A stretch of DNA of 64,000 nt from Microbacterium kyungheense (GTDB lineage: Bacteria > Actinomycetota > Actinomycetes > Actinomycetales > Microbacteriaceae). The notes beneath the pieces were generated by a model that was not told where the DNA came from, did no database searches, and was given only the letters and a program-made list of their open reading frames with translations. Of this stretch, positions 17,607-25,712 are shown piece after piece. Numbering within the stretch: the stretch's first letter is position 1; the number at the start of each line of letters is the position of its first letter. The stretch spans positions 216,013 through 280,012 of the forward strand of contig NZ_VFPE01000004.1 of NCBI RefSeq assembly GCF_006783905.1, written 5' to 3'. The position numbers were made by a program, and so were the translations under genes.

Positions 17607-18860
17607 TCCGCCATCCTGGTTCCCGTGGGGGCACTCGTGTCGCGCGTGGGCGACGACATGGCAGGCACTGCGATCCTGCTCTTCGCTTACGCCGGCTCGG
17701 CCCAGGGCGACAGTGCGACCGTGTTCGGCTTGCTTTCCGTCGCCGCCGCTGTGGGCGGTCCCGTGTTCGGCGTCTGGATGGACCGGGCCCACTCGCCGGC
17801 GCCCCTGACGCTGTCGCTGATCGCGTTCACCGGCGGCCTGGTGGCGATCGGCTTCTGTCTGCTCCATGGGCGCGGCCCACTGGCCATGGTGATCGCGGTG
17901 CTCGCCGGTTTGTTCGCTCCTGCCGTGGCGGGCGGATGGTCCGCATCGCTGACCACGGATGACCCGACGCGCCGACGAAGGCTGGCGCTGTTCGACGCGA
18001 GCTCGTACAGCATCGCTGGACTCCTAGGTCCGCTCCTGGCAGGACTGGCCTACGTTGCAGGCGGGCCGGCCGCCCCCCTGATCGTCACGGTCGGCCTGCT
18101 TCTGGTCGGCAGTGCGTGCGCACCCTGGACTCGCGGCCCGGCACCGGCACGCACCCCGCGTCGTGGCGGCGTAAGCATCCGCGTCAGTCCGCTGGCTGAC
18201 CTTCGGAGTGGGTTCGGCGCGATCACGCAGCGACCCCGCCTGCGCTGGGCCACCGCGTCGTCGTGCATCGCCTTCTTCGGCTTCGGGATGTTCCTCGTCC
18301 TGGTCCCCGCGATCAGCACCGCCCGGTTCGGCACACCCGCGGCGGCCGGTGCGATCCTCGCGGTGCTTACGGGATTCGCGCTCATCGCGAACGCGGTGCT
18401 GGCTCGCGGCCGGGGCCTCGAGCGCCCCGGCACCGCGCTGACGCGCGCCACCGCGACGGTCGGCGCAGGCATCCTCCTGATCCTCATCCCGTCCCCGGTG
18501 GCAGCTCTGCTCGCGGCGGCGGTCATCGGAGCGGGGGACGGACCGCAGCTCGCGGCTCTGCTGCACATCCGCCACCTCGAAGCGCCCGCCGGGCTGCGCA
18601 CGCAGATCTTCACCACCGGGGCCAGCCTGAAGATCACCGCATCCGGACTCGGCGCGCTGGCCGCGGGCCCGCTCTCGCACGACGGACTGACCGCGCCTCT
18701 GGTCGTGGCGGCCGCTGCGCACCTGGTCTCCGCCGGGGTCGCGCGCCTCGCGGGTCGAGCGCTGACTATTCGCCAGAGTCCAGCGGGAGCACGGGCGCGT
18801 CCACGATCTCACGCAGCGCCGCGATGTAGGCGTCGAACGCTGCCCGTCCCTCCTCCGTGA
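17592..18860 (+). CDS. Major facilitator superfamily transporter
   Basis: Protein of 422 residues with about twelve hydrophobic helices; the early loop DDMAGTAILL and the GVWMDRAHSPAP loop fit MFS exporters. The start is placed at MLYRYSAILVPVG (17592); an upstream extension to 17469 would be antisense to the CGNR gene. The last 31 residues (SPAGARARPRSHAAPRCRRR and following) are basic and overlap the convergent HTH gene by 95 bases, so the true functional C-terminus is probably near AGRALTIRQ. Probably a drug or metabolite exporter controlled by the divergent CGNR protein. Confidence 0.87.
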   Translation: MLYRYSAILVPVGALVSRVGDDMAGTAILLFAYAGSAQGDSATVFGLLSVAAAVGGPVFGVWMDRAHSPAPLTLSLIAFTGGLVAIGFCLLHGRGPLAMVIAVLAGLFAPAVAGGWSASLTTDDPTRRRRLALFDASSYSIAGLLGPLLAGLAYVAGGPAAPLIVTVGLLLVGSACAPWTRGPAPARTPRRGGVSIRVSPLADLRSGFGAITQRPRLRWATASSCIAFFGFGMFLVLVPAISTARFGTPAAAGAILAVLTGFALIANAVLARGRGLERPGTALTRATATVGAGILLILIPSPVAALLAAAVIGAGDGPQLAALLHIRHLEAPAGLRTQIFTTGASLKITASGLGALAAGPLSHDGLTAPLVVAAAAHLVSAGVARLAGRALTIRQSPAGARARPRSHAAPRCRRRTLPVPPP

Positions 18861-19086
18861 GCGAGTACCAGGTGCGGGGGCGACGTCCGGCATACCCCTT
18901 CGTCACCTCCACATACCCGGCCGCCTCCAACGCGGCGAGGTGTTTGGACAGGAGGGAATCGCTAACCTCCACGGTGTCGCGCAGCAGCCCGAAGTGGACG
19001 GCATCCGCGTGGCGCAGCGCCGACATGACCGAGAGGCGCACCGGCGAGTGGATCAGGTCGTCGAGGCGGTGACGCGGATGCGTCAT
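18766..19086 (-). CDS. Winged-helix regulator (MarR/HTH_34 type)
   Basis: Protein of 106 residues that is almost entirely one winged helix: LIHSPVRLSVMSALRHAD, VSDSLLSKHLAALEAAGYVE and YAGRRPRTWYSLTEEGRAAF. It starts inside the stop of the upstream membrane protein gene (ATGA), so the two are one unit. It probably represses its own operon through the palindromes at 19558-19599. Confidence 0.88.
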   Translation of the reverse strand: MTHPRHRLDDLIHSPVRLSVMSALRHADAVHFGLLRDTVEVSDSLLSKHLAALEAAGYVEVTKGYAGRRPRTWYSLTEEGRAAFDAYIAALREIVDAPVLPLDSGE

Positions 19087-19517
19087 GCGCGGGCCACCCG
19101 CCACGCGAGGTACAGGAAGGGCAGCGCCGGCAGGAGCCCGGTGAGCACGACCCAGCCAGAGAATCCCGCGGGAAGCAGGCGGTTCAGCAACAGAGTCACG
19201 ACCATGAGTGCGGCGCTGATGAACACCACGCGGTTCGACACCGCGACAGCCGCCGTCGGGATGGTGCGCCCGCTCCACGCAAGGAGGGCGAGGATCGCGC
19301 CCACAACTAGGAGGCCCGGGATGATCAGGTCGGCGAGGCGGTCTGGCCACGAAGCCAGGGCGATGCTGAATGCGGCCAGCGCCACCGCCATCACGAGCGT
19401 GCCGGCGATGTACCACCCGCGACGCGAGCGGATGCGACGGGCCGCCGCATCCGCTGAACTGAGGGCCTCGGCCGCAGCCGATGGCGAGGGCCCGGTGTTG
19501 TCTTCGGATGTCGACAT
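19083..19517 (-). CDS. Four-helix membrane protein paired with the HTH regulator
   Basis: Protein of 144 residues: a 35-residue hydrophilic N-terminus, then four membrane helices (WYIAGTLVMAVALAAFSIAL; LADLIIPGLLVVGAILALL; VVFISAALMVVTLLLNRLLP; WVVLTGLLPALPFLYLAWRV). The start is the ATG at 19517 with a strong AGGAGG five bases away. It resembles the small membrane proteins that commonly accompany HTH_34 regulators. No specific function is assigned. Confidence 0.82.
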   Translation of the reverse strand: MSTSEDNTGPSPSAAAEALSSADAAARRIRSRRGWYIAGTLVMAVALAAFSIALASWPDRLADLIIPGLLVVGAILALLAWSGRTIPTAAVAVSNRVVFISAALMVVTLLLNRLLPAGFSGWVVLTGLLPALPFLYLAWRVARA

Positions 19518-19557
19518 GTTGCCTCCTAATCGGGAACGGTGTCTGCGGACGATGTTG

Positions 19558-19599
19558 TTGCTTGCAAGCAAAGCATGTACTTGACGAACATTCAAGTAC
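19558..19599. promoter_or_regulatory. Two operator-like palindromes upstream of the HTH/membrane operon
   Basis: TTGCTTGCAAGCAA (19558-19571) is a perfect 14-base palindrome. GTACTTGA (19577-19584) and TCAAGTAC (19592-19599) form a perfect 8-7-8 inverted repeat. Both lie 40-80 bases before the membrane protein start in a clearly AT-richer block, a good location for autoregulation by the winged-helix protein. Confidence 0.55.
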
Positions 19600-19665
19600 T
19601 TTCCGCATCCGCGACAACGCGTCGATGCCCCGATCAGCTCGGGGCACCGGCGCGGGTGTGTCGCG

Positions 19666-19956
19666 TCACCGCCGGTCGAGAACCTCTCCGTCGAGCACAG
19701 AGTGATCCGCGGTCAGGCTCAGGGTTGCTCCGACCAGAGGGATGCTTGCTGCGACCTGCGAGGCGCGCTGCATGTCTTCCGCCGATTCCCAACGCCAGAT
19801 GTCGAGGTAGGAGCCGTCGTCCAGCTTGATCAGCGTCGCCTCAGCGAAGGTGGGATTCGCGGACCGGATGCCGTCGATCAGGTTCGTGCGGTGTTCGAGC
19901 ATCGTGGCCAGGCTGCCCGTCTCGACGGTGTATCGGTGAGTTCGTACAGTTGCCAT
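19666..19956 (-). CDS. Small antibiotic-biosynthesis-monooxygenase-like protein
   Basis: Protein of 96 residues with the short ferredoxin-like pattern of ABM/dimeric alpha-beta barrel proteins: HRYTVETGSLATMLEHRTNL, ATLIKLDDGSYLDIWRWESA and ADHSVLDGEVL. It follows the AhpD-like gene by 11 bases and is probably co-transcribed with it. A role in quinone or aromatic oxidation is possible but unproven. Confidence 0.65.
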   Translation of the reverse strand: MATVRTHRYTVETGSLATMLEHRTNLIDGIRSANPTFAEATLIKLDDGSYLDIWRWESAEDMQRASQVAASIPLVGATLSLTADHSVLDGEVLDRR

Positions 19957-19967
19957 GGTCGTGCCTT

Positions 19968-20447
19968 TCAGTTCCAGGAGCGGCCGGCCAGCTGGCGCGT
20001 GGTCGCGTTGAGGCGGTTGAAGAGGTTGGTCGTCGCGATGTACAGGATCAATGCGGCCAGCTGACGCTCGTCGAAGAAACTCGCTGCATCGTTCCAGACC
20101 TCGTCGGACACGGCATCCGGTCGATCGGCCAACCGGGTGGCGCTCTCGGCCAGTGCCAGTGCGGCGCGCTCCTCGTCGGTGAAGTACGGTGTCTCGCGCC
20201 AGGCGACCACCGCATGCAGGCGCTCGTCGGTCTCGCCTGCCTGCTTGGCCGACTTCACGCCGGAGTCGACGCAGGGGCTGCAGCCGTTGATCTGGCTCAC
20301 CCGCAGGTGTACCAGCTCGAGCGTCGAGTGCGCCAGGTCCGTCTGCCGTGAGGCCTTCATGAGCGCGAAGATCGCACCTGAGGCGCCGTCGAGGAGGGCG
20401 ACCGGATTGGTCATCCGCGGGCTCGTCGGGAGTGTCGTCGTGGTCAT
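19968..20447 (-). CDS. Carboxymuconolactone decarboxylase / AhpD-like protein
   Basis: Protein of 159 residues with the AhpD/CMD fold. The CxxC redox pair is in SQINGCSPCVDSGVKSAKQ, followed by the conserved His region LHAVVAWRETPYFTDEERAAL. Start ATG at 20447 follows AAGGAGAG; an ATG at 20480 lacks an SD. It is divergent from a LysR gene, which is likely its regulator. Probable peroxidase-associated or aromatic-ring-related reductase function. Confidence 0.88.
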   Translation of the reverse strand: MTTTTLPTSPRMTNPVALLDGASGAIFALMKASRQTDLAHSTLELVHLRVSQINGCSPCVDSGVKSAKQAGETDERLHAVVAWRETPYFTDEERAALALAESATRLADRPDAVSDEVWNDAASFFDERQLAALILYIATTNLFNRLNATTRQLAGRSWN

Positions 20448-20496
20448 TTCTTCTCTCCTTGCGGTGGGGTTGTTCTCCATGTGCCCAGCCTCGCGA

Positions 20497-20512
20497 TTCG
20501 CCCGAACGCGAA
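20497..20512. promoter_or_regulatory. LysR-type operator between divergent genes
   Basis: TTCGCCCGAACGCGAA: arms TTCGC and GCGAA with a six-base spacer, matching the T-N11-A style of LysR boxes. It lies between the AhpD-like gene (-) and the LysR gene (+). Confidence 0.5.
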
Positions 20513-20572
20513 CAATGTCCAGGCGCGAAACGCCCCTTGCGCCCGGAGTTAACGATCGGAAGGATGCTGTGG

Positions 20573-21511
20573 ATGGAGCTGCGCGACATCGAGATCTTTC
20601 TGACCCTCGCCGAGGAGCTGCATTTCGGTCGCACAGCGGAGAGGCTGTTCATCTCGCCGCCGCGGGTCAGCCAGTCGATCGCGAAGCAGGAGAAGCGGAT
20701 CGGTGCTCCGCTGTTCGAACGCACCAGCCGCAAGGTGGCCCTGACCCCACTCGGTGTGCAGCTGCGGGACGACCTCGAAGCCGGCTATCGACGCATCCTC
20801 GACGGTGTTGAAGCGGCGAAGAGCTCCGCGCTCGGCGGGCCAGATGCGCTCACGTTCGGGGTGATGGGGCCGATGTGGCAGGATCTGGCACCGATCACCG
20901 CCCTCTTCCGAAGTCGCTTCCCACACGTCGACATACGCCTCCGTGAGATCCGGATCGACGATCCGTTCACACCGATACGGAACGGCGATGTGGACATCGC
21001 ACTCCTGTGGCTTCCGGTCCACGAGCCCGACCTCGAGGTCGCCGTGGAGGCGTTCATCGAACCCGTCGTCGCGATGGTCGCGCCGGCGCACGAGCTCGCC
21101 GCCCGAGCGCCTGTGTCTCTGGCTGAGCTGTCGGCGTACGACGTTCTGCCCTCCGGTCTGCCCGTGCCGGACTATTGGGAGGCTGCCGTGTCTCCGGGCG
21201 GTCATGCGTCGTCGCAGACGAAGCGCCGAGTGCGCACTCGTGAGGAGGTTCTCTGGTCCATCGCCGAGGACGACGGCGCCGTGGCTTTTGCTTGCGGTCA
21301 GGGACTCAAGTACTACGACCGCGGCGCGGCCGTCTACATCCCGATCGAAGAGCGCCCCGTGCTGAGATGGGGAATGGTGCAACGTGTCGGACCGGCTGGC
21401 CGCTGGACCCGCGAGCTCGTCGGCATCGCGCGCGAGATCGGCCCCATCCAGCTCTCGCTCGAGCTCGAGCTCGACGCGTGGTGGTTGCGCCGTCTCGAGC
21501 TCATGAGCTGA
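20573..21511 (+). CDS. LysR family transcriptional regulator
   Basis: Protein of 312 residues. The N-terminal winged helix (1-65) reads MELRDIEIFLTLAEELHFGR (first 20) with RVSQSIAKQEKRIGAPLFER; the periplasmic-binding-like effector domain follows. The start is placed at the ATG at 20573, nine bases after GGAAGG; an ATG three codons earlier has worse spacing. It probably controls the divergent AhpD/ABM genes. It is convergent with a second LysR gene whose N-terminus is nearly identical, with only one base between their stops. Confidence 0.93.
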   Translation: MELRDIEIFLTLAEELHFGRTAERLFISPPRVSQSIAKQEKRIGAPLFERTSRKVALTPLGVQLRDDLEAGYRRILDGVEAAKSSALGGPDALTFGVMGPMWQDLAPITALFRSRFPHVDIRLREIRIDDPFTPIRNGDVDIALLWLPVHEPDLEVAVEAFIEPVVAMVAPAHELAARAPVSLAELSAYDVLPSGLPVPDYWEAAVSPGGHASSQTKRRVRTREEVLWSIAEDDGAVAFACGQGLKYYDRGAAVYIPIEERPVLRWGMVQRVGPAGRWTRELVGIAREIGPIQLSLELELDAWWLRRLELMS

Positions 21512-21512
21512 A

Positions 21513-22418
21513 TCAACGTCGTTCTCGCCCCTCGGGGGTGGGCCCAAGATCTGCGACAGTCCGGGCGAAAGCGCGGATCAGGCTGTTCTCGGCGGCTGTG
21601 CGCCAGACGAGCGCGTAGGTGAGCCGGGGCAGGTCCGGGATCGGCACCCATCGGATCTGGGGCAGGGACCAGTAGTGGGCGACGTGAGCCGGGAACGGAT
21701 GGATGATCTCGCCCGTGCTGACGAGTTGCAGCAGCTCGTCAGCGTTGGTGACGGACTCGACGCGTTCTATCGCTCTTCCGCTCGGCGTGTGGAAGGGCAG
21801 GTAGCCGTTCTCCCACGCCTCCGGCATGCCGGGCACCTTGATATGGGCGAAGTCCGCCAGCTCCTCGACGGAAACCGACGGCCTGCCGGCAAGCTCGTGG
21901 TCGACGGACACCGCGAGAACCCGGGAGTCGGTGAACAGGGCGGGACCGATCGTCAGATCGGCCTCTTCGACGGGGAGCCAGGTGACCAGCACGTCGATCT
22001 CGCCTCTGCGAAGGCTGCCGAACGGGTCGTTGAACGACGCGTGACGCACCTGCAGGTCGTATCGCGGGTGGCGCCGGGCGAACTCGTCCCAGTAGCCGTG
22101 CAGGGCGGGAATGTTGTACGGCATCAGCCCGACTCGCAGTCGGGCGTCGATGCCGCGAGCAGACAGCTTCGCGCGTTCCAGGCTGTTCTGCAGCGCGTCA
22201 TGAACAGGGATGAGGTCGTCACGCAGCCGGGCGCCGACGGGCGTGAGGCGGACATCTCGGCGGTTCGAGCGATCGAACAGGCTTCCGCCGATCTGCATCT
22301 CGAGCTGGGCGATCACCTGACTGACCCGCGCCTGCGAGACGTGCAGTCGCTCCGCGGTGCGGCCGAAGTGCAATTCCTCGGCGAGGGTGAGGAAGATCTC
22401 GATGTCTCGAAGCTCCAC
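21513..22418 (-). CDS. LysR family transcriptional regulator (paralogue)
   Basis: Protein of 301 residues. The first residues ELRDIEIFLTLAEELHFGRT are shared with the convergent LysR gene, then diverge (RVSQVIAQLEMQIGGSLFDR). The start is a GTG at 22418 behind GGAGG seven bases away; the longer frame to 22469 has no ribosome site. It is divergent from a VOC-family gene across an AT-richer operator region, so that gene is the likely target. Confidence 0.93.
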   Translation of the reverse strand: MELRDIEIFLTLAEELHFGRTAERLHVSQARVSQVIAQLEMQIGGSLFDRSNRRDVRLTPVGARLRDDLIPVHDALQNSLERAKLSARGIDARLRVGLMPYNIPALHGYWDEFARRHPRYDLQVRHASFNDPFGSLRRGEIDVLVTWLPVEEADLTIGPALFTDSRVLAVSVDHELAGRPSVSVEELADFAHIKVPGMPEAWENGYLPFHTPSGRAIERVESVTNADELLQLVSTGEIIHPFPAHVAHYWSLPQIRWVPIPDLPRLTYALVWRTAAENSLIRAFARTVADLGPTPEGRERR

Positions 22419-22458
22419 TGCGTTGCCTCCGTGCTGGCCGTCCGATCCTATCCCTCCT

Positions 22459-22472
22459 GTCATAAGCATGAC
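22459..22472. promoter_or_regulatory. Operator palindrome between LysR and VOC genes
   Basis: GTCATAAGCATGAC, a perfect 5-4-5 palindrome, about 40 bases before the LysR start and 90 before the VOC start. Confidence 0.45.
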
Positions 22473-22562
22473 TGATGGATCGGTCGGGACATCTCCCGTT
22501 GATGAGGCGCCGCGGCTCTCGCAGGCTGGAATCGATCACCTCACACAAACAGGGAGTACAGC

Positions 22563-22976
22563 ATGAAAGCACACGTCAGCTCGATTCTTCTCGGCGTCCA
22601 GGACATGGATCGGGCCAAGAAGTTCTACACCGAAGGACTCGGCTGGAAGATCCAGAGCGACTTCGGCATCTCGGTGTTCTTCGAATCCGACGGCGCCTCA
22701 CCGGTCGGCTTCTACGGACGCGACGGACTCGCCGCACAGGTGGGCACGAGCCCGGAAGGCAGCGGATTCAGCGGCGTCGTACTGACCTACGTCGTCCGCA
22801 GCCAGAACCGCGTCGATGAGATCCTGGCAGAGGCGCAGGCGGCAGGCGCGACCGTTCTGACACCCGCCGGCGCCCTGCCGTGGGGCGGATACGGCGCCAC
22901 ATTCGCCGATCCGGACGGCTACATCTGGAGCCTGGGTTACAGCGACCACGCGCCGGACCAGCCATACGCCGAGTGA
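22563..22976 (+). CDS. VOC family (glyoxalase-like) protein
   Basis: Protein of 137 residues with two beta-alpha-beta-beta-beta modules: SSILLGVQDMDRAKKFYTEG and GWKIQSDFGISVFFES, then VVLTYVVRSQNRVDEILAEA and WGGYGATFADPDGYIWSLGY. The metal ligand pattern of true glyoxalase I is incomplete, so it may be a resistance or dioxygenase-like relative. GGAG precedes the ATG. It probably responds to the divergent LysR protein. Confidence 0.88.
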   Translation: MKAHVSSILLGVQDMDRAKKFYTEGLGWKIQSDFGISVFFESDGASPVGFYGRDGLAAQVGTSPEGSGFSGVVLTYVVRSQNRVDEILAEAQAAGATVLTPAGALPWGGYGATFADPDGYIWSLGYSDHAPDQPYAE

Positions 22977-22982
22977 CAGCGC

Positions 22983-23027
22983 ACCGGCATCCGAGACCGT
23001 GCCAGCGGCATCGCCCCGGATGCCGGT
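22983..23027 (+). terminator. Stem-loop after the VOC gene
   Basis: ACCGGCATCC (22983-22992) pairs perfectly with GGATGCCGGT (23018-23027), beginning six bases after the VOC stop. The stem carries the genome-wide GGATGC/GCATCC motif. No T-tract. Confidence 0.45.
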
Positions 23028-23045
23028 CGCGAGCAGGGAGAGATC

Positions 23046-23480
23046 ATGAAGTTCCTGGCCGTGGTCGAGCCGCCCGAGCCCATGCGCGGACTGGAGGTGC
23101 CGCCCGGTGTGGTCGAAGCGCTCGGCGGGGGAGCTCGCCCCGCCGTGACGATCAGGATCAACGATCATTCGTGGCGGAGCCGGGTCGCGATCATGCGCGG
23201 CCGCCATCTGATCGGGCTCAGCAACGCCAACCGCCGGGCCGTCGGCGTGGCGATAGGCGACCAGGTCGAGGTCGAACTGACGCTCGACACCGAACCGCGC
23301 ATCGTCGTTGAACCGGACGATCTCGCAGCCGCCCTCGATGTCGATCAGGATGCCCGCGCGGCCTACGACGCTCTCACGTCCAGCCGCAGGCGCGAGGTCG
23401 TGCGCTCCGTCGAGAGCGCGAAGAGACCAGAGACTCGGCGGCGACGCATCGAGCACGCCATCGCCGCGCTACGCGGCTGA
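23046..23480 (+). CDS. YdeI/OmpD-associated family protein (DUF1905-like)
   Basis: Protein of 144 residues. The first 90 form a DUF1905-like barrel (VPPGVVEALGGGARPAVTIR; GVAIGDQVEVELTLDTEPR); the C-terminal helical part has YDALTSSRRREVVRSVESAK and RRRRIEHAIAAL, typical of the YdeI family. GGGAGAG precedes the ATG. Family function is not well defined. It stands as the last intact gene before the IS remnant. Confidence 0.85.
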   Translation: MKFLAVVEPPEPMRGLEVPPGVVEALGGGARPAVTIRINDHSWRSRVAIMRGRHLIGLSNANRRAVGVAIGDQVEVELTLDTEPRIVVEPDDLAAALDVDQDARAAYDALTSSRRREVVRSVESAKRPETRRRRIEHAIAALRG

Positions 23481-23513
23481 TGCTGCATACTCCGATCCGC
23501 GGCGTCATTACCG

Positions 23514-23937
23514 GTCCTTCATGAACCGCGCGGTAGATCGCATTGCGGATGCCGTTCGCCTGGTCGGACGTGAGGGTGCGATCGATCGGCCGCAGAACGA
23601 TCCGCAGCAGCAGATTGACCTGGCCCTCCTGTGTTCCGAGCCTCGCCCTGGCGGCATCGGGAAGGTCCTCGTGAGCGGTGCGGCCGAGCATCTCGACCGA
23701 CTCGATGACGTCGGCCTCGTCGCCGAGGGCGGTGCGGATGCGGTCGCCCAGAGTCTCCTCGTCTTCGGCGGCGTCGAGCACGACGGAGATGTCGCGTCGG
23801 GTGGCCGGCAGAGGAGAGACGTGCTGCCACGGATCCAGGGTGAGCATCTGCGAGGCGATGCGCGGATCCTCGGCGCGGAGGTAGCGGATGTCGGGGATGC
23901 CCTTGCGCAGCATCAGCGCGTTCCAGACCCATGCCGA
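23514..23937 (-). pseudogene. 3' fragment of a PheS-related ligase gene (SrmL-like)
   Basis: Minus-strand frame coding GMGLERA, then after a two-base shift MLRKGIPDIRYLRAEDPRIA, PATRRDISVVLDAAEDEETL and LRIVLRPIDRTLTSDQANGI. This is the C-terminal quarter of a phenylalanyl-tRNA-synthetase-alpha-like protein of actinobacteria. The upstream three quarters are replaced by transposase sequence at 23938. The shift sits in GAACGCGCTGATG, where one GC dinucleotide seems lost. The natural stop is also gone: the frame stays open past 23514 into sequence antisense to the YdeI gene. Confidence 0.7.
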
Positions 23938-24292
23938 TCGTCAAGGCGTCGGCGGCGACGAACGTGAACGGGCCGGCGTCACCGAGCGGACGGTGCCGGA
24001 ACTGTTCGACGGGCTCGTCGAGGTCCGCCGCCATCCGCGACACCTGGGACTTGGACAACGAATGGATCCCGAGGGTCTTGACGAGCTTGTCCATGCGCCG
24101 GGTGGAGACGCCGGCGAGGTAGCAGTCCGCGACCACAGTGATCAGCGCGGACTCGGCCCGTTTGCGGCGCTCGAGCAGCCATTCCGGGAAGTAGGTCCCC
24201 TGGCGGAGCTTCGGGATCGCGACATCGATGGTGCCGACGCCCGATGAAGGTACCTCTAGAGAAACAGCGCTCGTCGATTCCCGATCGCGATA
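23938..24292 (-). mobile_element. IS256-family transposase remnant
   Basis: Codes an internal slice of an IS256-type transposase: GVGTIDVAIPKLRQGTYFPE, ESALITVVADCYLAGVSTRR, LVKTLGIHSLSKSQVSRMAA and AGPFTFVAADALTI. Only about 100 of the usual 400 residues remain. The N-terminal domain, most catalytic residues and both inverted repeats are missing. The downstream end is fused directly to the ligase fragment, so insertion was followed by deletion. Confidence 0.85.
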
Positions 24293-24349
24293 GCTGCTGC
24301 CTGCTCGCTCGAGCGCAACGTGGACAAAGAGTCCGACAGGCCTCGGGAA

Positions 24350-24428
24350 AGTGTCACGACAAAGTTGCGCCGTTCCCGCGAGATTTGGCGAACCTCGCGA
24401 CATTCAGTGTCATCTGACCGCGTTCCCG
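24350..24428. repeat. Repeated motifs of a possible IS end
   Basis: AGTGTCA followed at a short distance by CGTTCCCG occurs twice (24350/24371 and 24406/24421) in a 200-base, lower-GC stretch with no gene. Multiple short internal repeats near an end are seen in IS21-type elements, so this may be a second element's scar. Nothing else was recognised between 24293 and 24469. Confidence 0.35.
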
Positions 24429-24469
24429 ACACTTCTCAGGGACTGATGGATGCCGCCCCCTGGGCCGGC

Positions 24470-25591
24470 TCAGGGCTGAGGCCACCCCGAACCGGCCTCG
24501 ACCGCCGGAACGATGCCGCCGTTCGGCCCGAAGTTCGTGTCGCGGACCGACGGGTCCTTCGGATCCGGCTCGGTGAGCACGATCTTGAGGATCTCCGCGG
24601 TGAGCCGATTGCCGGCGGGGTCGTCGGTGAGGATGATCGTGCGGCGGGGGTTGAGGTCCACTCCGGTCAGATCGGGGCCGACCTTGGGATCGCCGCTCAC
24701 GGGCTTCGTCGTCGTGTTCAGCCTGACGATGACGCGCTCCATGTCCTCGGCCGTGAGGGGCACCACGACACTCCCCTCGTCTCCCGTGGTGAGCGAGGTG
24801 GGCGTGCCGCCGTCGGGCTTATCGGGCTTCTTCTCGGGCGAGAACATGTCCTTCACGCCCTGCCACAGCGCCTTCATGGTGTCGGCGCCGCCGTTGCGGT
24901 CCGTGCCGAACGCGGGGGTGTCGACGGGCTTGCCGTCGTCTTCGCCGACCCCACCGTCGGCGCCCGCGCTGATCCACCCCAGCGCGATGCCCCCGACACG
25001 CTTCTGCACGGGCTGGTCGCCGTCGCGCACCGGCCTGCCGTCCTTGTCGAGGTGCATGCCCACCGCGCCGGCGGCCTGGTCGAGCACGACGCCCGTGCCG
25101 AGGTCGAGCCCGTACTGCTCGAGCAGCGTGCCCGCCACGCCCATGCGCTCGAGCGCCGACGTGCGTCCCGCGAGGGCGCTTGCGGCATCCCGGATCAGCG
25201 GCGTCCCGTCGGGCAGCGTCTCGGGCAGCACGATCACCTCCGAGAACCCGAGCTCGAAGCTCGGGAGCGCGCCCTTGCCGATGACCGCGGTCAGCTCGTC
25301 GACCGCGGGGGCGCTCGACCACTCCTGCGGACTCGTGCCGGCGACCTCCTCGTCGATGTCGGCGATGCCGTCGCCGTCGCTGTCCGCCAGCAGCGCCGTG
25401 TAGGCGAGACAGACGCCCTCGCTCGTGCACACCATCGGGTGCAGCACCAGCTTCTCGCCGTCCTCGGCGCGTGCGGGCGCGGCCACCGCCCCCGCGATCG
25501 CGAGCCCCGCGACGGTCGCGGCGATGATCGGCGCGCGGTGCCTCGCTCCGGTGCGTCGGCTGTTCTGGTGCGGACTGCGTTCCCCGGCCAT
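24470..25591 (-). CDS. Secreted protein with thrombospondin-type-3 calcium repeat
   Basis: Protein of 373 residues. A basic start (RRTGARHRAP) and hydrophobic IIAATVAGLAIAGAVAAPARA form a signal peptide with cleavage after ARA. Residues DSDGDGIADIDEEVAGTSP form a TSP3/EF-hand-like calcium loop. The rest, with VGMHLDKDGRPVRDGDQP and ALGWISAGADGGVGEDDGK, is acidic and unrecognised. There is no membrane anchor or sortase motif, so it should be released. The start ATG follows GGAGAG; the open frame to 25909 would be antisense to purL. Confidence 0.75.
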   Translation of the reverse strand: MAGERSPHQNSRRTGARHRAPIIAATVAGLAIAGAVAAPARAEDGEKLVLHPMVCTSEGVCLAYTALLADSDGDGIADIDEEVAGTSPQEWSSAPAVDELTAVIGKGALPSFELGFSEVIVLPETLPDGTPLIRDAASALAGRTSALERMGVAGTLLEQYGLDLGTGVVLDQAAGAVGMHLDKDGRPVRDGDQPVQKRVGGIALGWISAGADGGVGEDDGKPVDTPAFGTDRNGGADTMKALWQGVKDMFSPEKKPDKPDGGTPTSLTTGDEGSVVVPLTAEDMERVIVRLNTTTKPVSGDPKVGPDLTGVDLNPRRTIILTDDPAGNRLTAEILKIVLTEPDPKDPSVRDTNFGPNGGIVPAVEAGSGWPQP

Positions 25592-25665
25592 GATCTCTCC
25601 TTCGCCTTCGCGCGGTGCGCGCTGATGGACAGGAGGCCGGGGACCGACCGCGCGATACACCCGCC

Positions 25666-25671
25666 TAGAAT
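25666..25671 (+). promoter_or_regulatory. Putative -10 element of purL
   Basis: TAGAAT at 25666-25671, 41 bases before the chosen GTG start, in the short AT-richer gap between the divergent secreted-protein gene and purL. Confidence 0.35.
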
Positions 25672-25712
25672 GGAAGGCGTCCGGCGCCCCTCGATTCATG
25701 GAGTTCAGCCGC

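Noticed and set aside
25698..25712. ATG at 25698 as purL start
   Set aside because: No Shine-Dalgarno upstream; the GTG at 25713 has GGAG at nine bases and gives the usual N-terminus.
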